In this document: piece after piece, positions 6,146 through 6,562 of the stretch
Layout: each line of letters starts with the position of its first letter
Numbering within the stretch: the stretch's first letter is position 1
From: Pseudomonadota bacterium
Lineage (GTDB): Bacteria > Pseudomonadota > Gammaproteobacteria > Steroidobacterales > Steroidobacteraceae
DNA length: 6,562 nt
Assembly: GCA_023433515.1 (NCBI GenBank)
Contig: JAEZCN010000130.1
Location: 1 to 6,562 of the forward strand
Direction: 5' to 3'
The notes under the pieces: model-generated
Databases searched by the model: none
Told to the model about the DNA's origin: nothing
Seen by the model: the letters and a program-made list of their open reading frames with translations, nothing else
Translations under genes and position numbers: made by a program

Positions 6146-6174
6146 AACGGGGCTGCCGCGGCCCCGTTTCTTCT
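6146..6174 (+). terminator. Rho-independent terminator after the double-glycine peptide gene
   Basis: AACGGGGC (6146-6153) pairs perfectly with GCCCCGTT (6161-6168) around a seven-base loop. The T-rich tail TTTCTTCT overlaps the stem end (6167-6174). It begins 23 bases after the peptide stop codon, closing that gene as its own transcription unit. Confidence 0.88.
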
Positions 6175-6196
6175 GCAACACAAAGCGCCCGGGCAT

Positions 6197-6202
6197 TAAA
6201 CT
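6197..6202 (+). promoter_or_regulatory. Possible -10 element for the DUF2059 gene
   Basis: TAAACT matches TATAAT at four of six positions. It lies 24 bases before the ATG at 6226, just after the preceding terminator, where a promoter is required. No good -35 hexamer is seen at 16-18 bases upstream, so the call is weak. Confidence 0.3.
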
Positions 6203-6225
6203 ACCGCCTCCATCAGGGAGGCAGA

Positions 6226-6562
6226 ATGAAAAGATTGCTGGTGTTGATTTGCCTGTGCGTGGCGGCGCCGTCGTTCGCGCAGGACAAGGTCGCAAGCGAG
6301 GCATCGCTGCGTGAACTGCTGACGATCACGAAGTCGCAGCAGCTCGTCGACGGGATGTACGGACAGCTCGACGGGATGATGCAGCAGGCGATGCACGACG
6401 CGTTGAACGGCAAGACGCTCACCGACGAGCAGGACAAGATCATGTCGGACGCGCGCACGCAGATGATCGGCGTGTTACGCGAGGAAATGACCTGGGAGAA
6501 GCTCGAGCCGTCGTTCATCGACATCTACCAGAAGGTGCTCACGCAGAAGGAAGTCGACGGGA
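6226..6562 (+). CDS. Exported DUF2059-family protein, N-terminal part, 3' end outside the window
   Basis: The frame is open to the last base, giving 112 visible codons. AGGGAGG (6215-6221) lies four bases before the ATG at 6226. Residues 1-18 (MKRLLVLICLCVAAPSFA) are a Sec signal peptide with likely cleavage before QD, so the product is probably periplasmic. The mature part is helical: SLRELLTITKSQQLVDGMYGQLDGMMQQAM (27-56), then WEKLEPSFIDIYQKVLTQKEVDG (90-112). This last stretch is the start of the DUF2059 signature, which normally continues into a segment on the theme of FY.TP.GQ....MP beyond the window end. The biochemical role of DUF2059 proteins is not established. A terminator lies upstream, so the gene begins a new transcription unit. 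Confidence 0.88.
   Translation, partial: MKRLLVLICLCVAAPSFAQDKVASEASLRELLTITKSQQLVDGMYGQLDGMMQQAMHDALNGKTLTDEQDKIMSDARTQMIGVLREEMTWEKLEPSFIDIYQKVLTQKEVDG

Noticed and set aside
5756..6199. A 147-codon plus-strand frame overlapping the double-glycine peptide gene
   Set aside because: Its product is Arg/Gly-rich with no family resemblance, it lacks a ribosome binding site at its start, and it runs through the downstream terminator. The 5820 frame has a perfect ribosome binding site and a recognisable leader.

Overview
The window is high-GC DNA in which all recognisable genes lie on the + strand. The enolase sequence (motifs GDEGGFAPN, SHRSGETED, SRSDRIAKYNQLLRIE), an RDD membrane protein with an N-terminal NPYxxPxAPL motif, a DUF2059 protein and a two-unit M16 zinc peptidase together suggest a proteobacterium. 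A gammaproteobacterium related to Xanthomonadales is the best guess, but no marker here proves it.

Layout: (1) 1-744 is the C-terminal 247 codons of enolase, cut by the window start. It is followed 26 bases later by a very acidic 77-residue protein of unknown function (771-1004), probably co-transcribed. (2) 1005-1661 holds an uncharacterised 182-residue protein with a GTG start. That start overlaps the stop of a doubtful 30-codon reading frame. (3) 1735-2800 is a two-gene unit separated by 7 bases: an RDD-family integral membrane protein and a VOC-fold protein that appears to lack two of the usual metal ligands. (4) A strong hairpin (2845-2869) separates this unit from a large exported M16 peptidase (2915-5680), which ends at a clear rho-independent terminator (5697-5732). 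(5) 5820-6122 is a stand-alone 100-residue peptide gene with a perfect Shine-Dalgarno sequence and its own terminator (6146-6174). Its N-terminus matches the double-glycine leader of bacteriocins and other peptides exported by C39-peptidase ABC transporters. (6) 6226 to the window end is the start of an exported DUF2059 protein.

Most of the window is ordinary chromosomal housekeeping and accessory sequence. The most interesting item is the double-glycine-leader peptide: it is small, secreted-looking and insulated by terminators on both sides, and no maturation or transport gene is visible here. Secondary points are the VOC protein with replaced metal-ligand positions, the UUCG-loop hairpin before the peptidase gene and the unusual start and tail of the 1113-1661 gene. 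No tRNA, rRNA, CRISPR array, insertion sequence or attachment site was seen, and there is no gene-free stretch longer than 300 bases.
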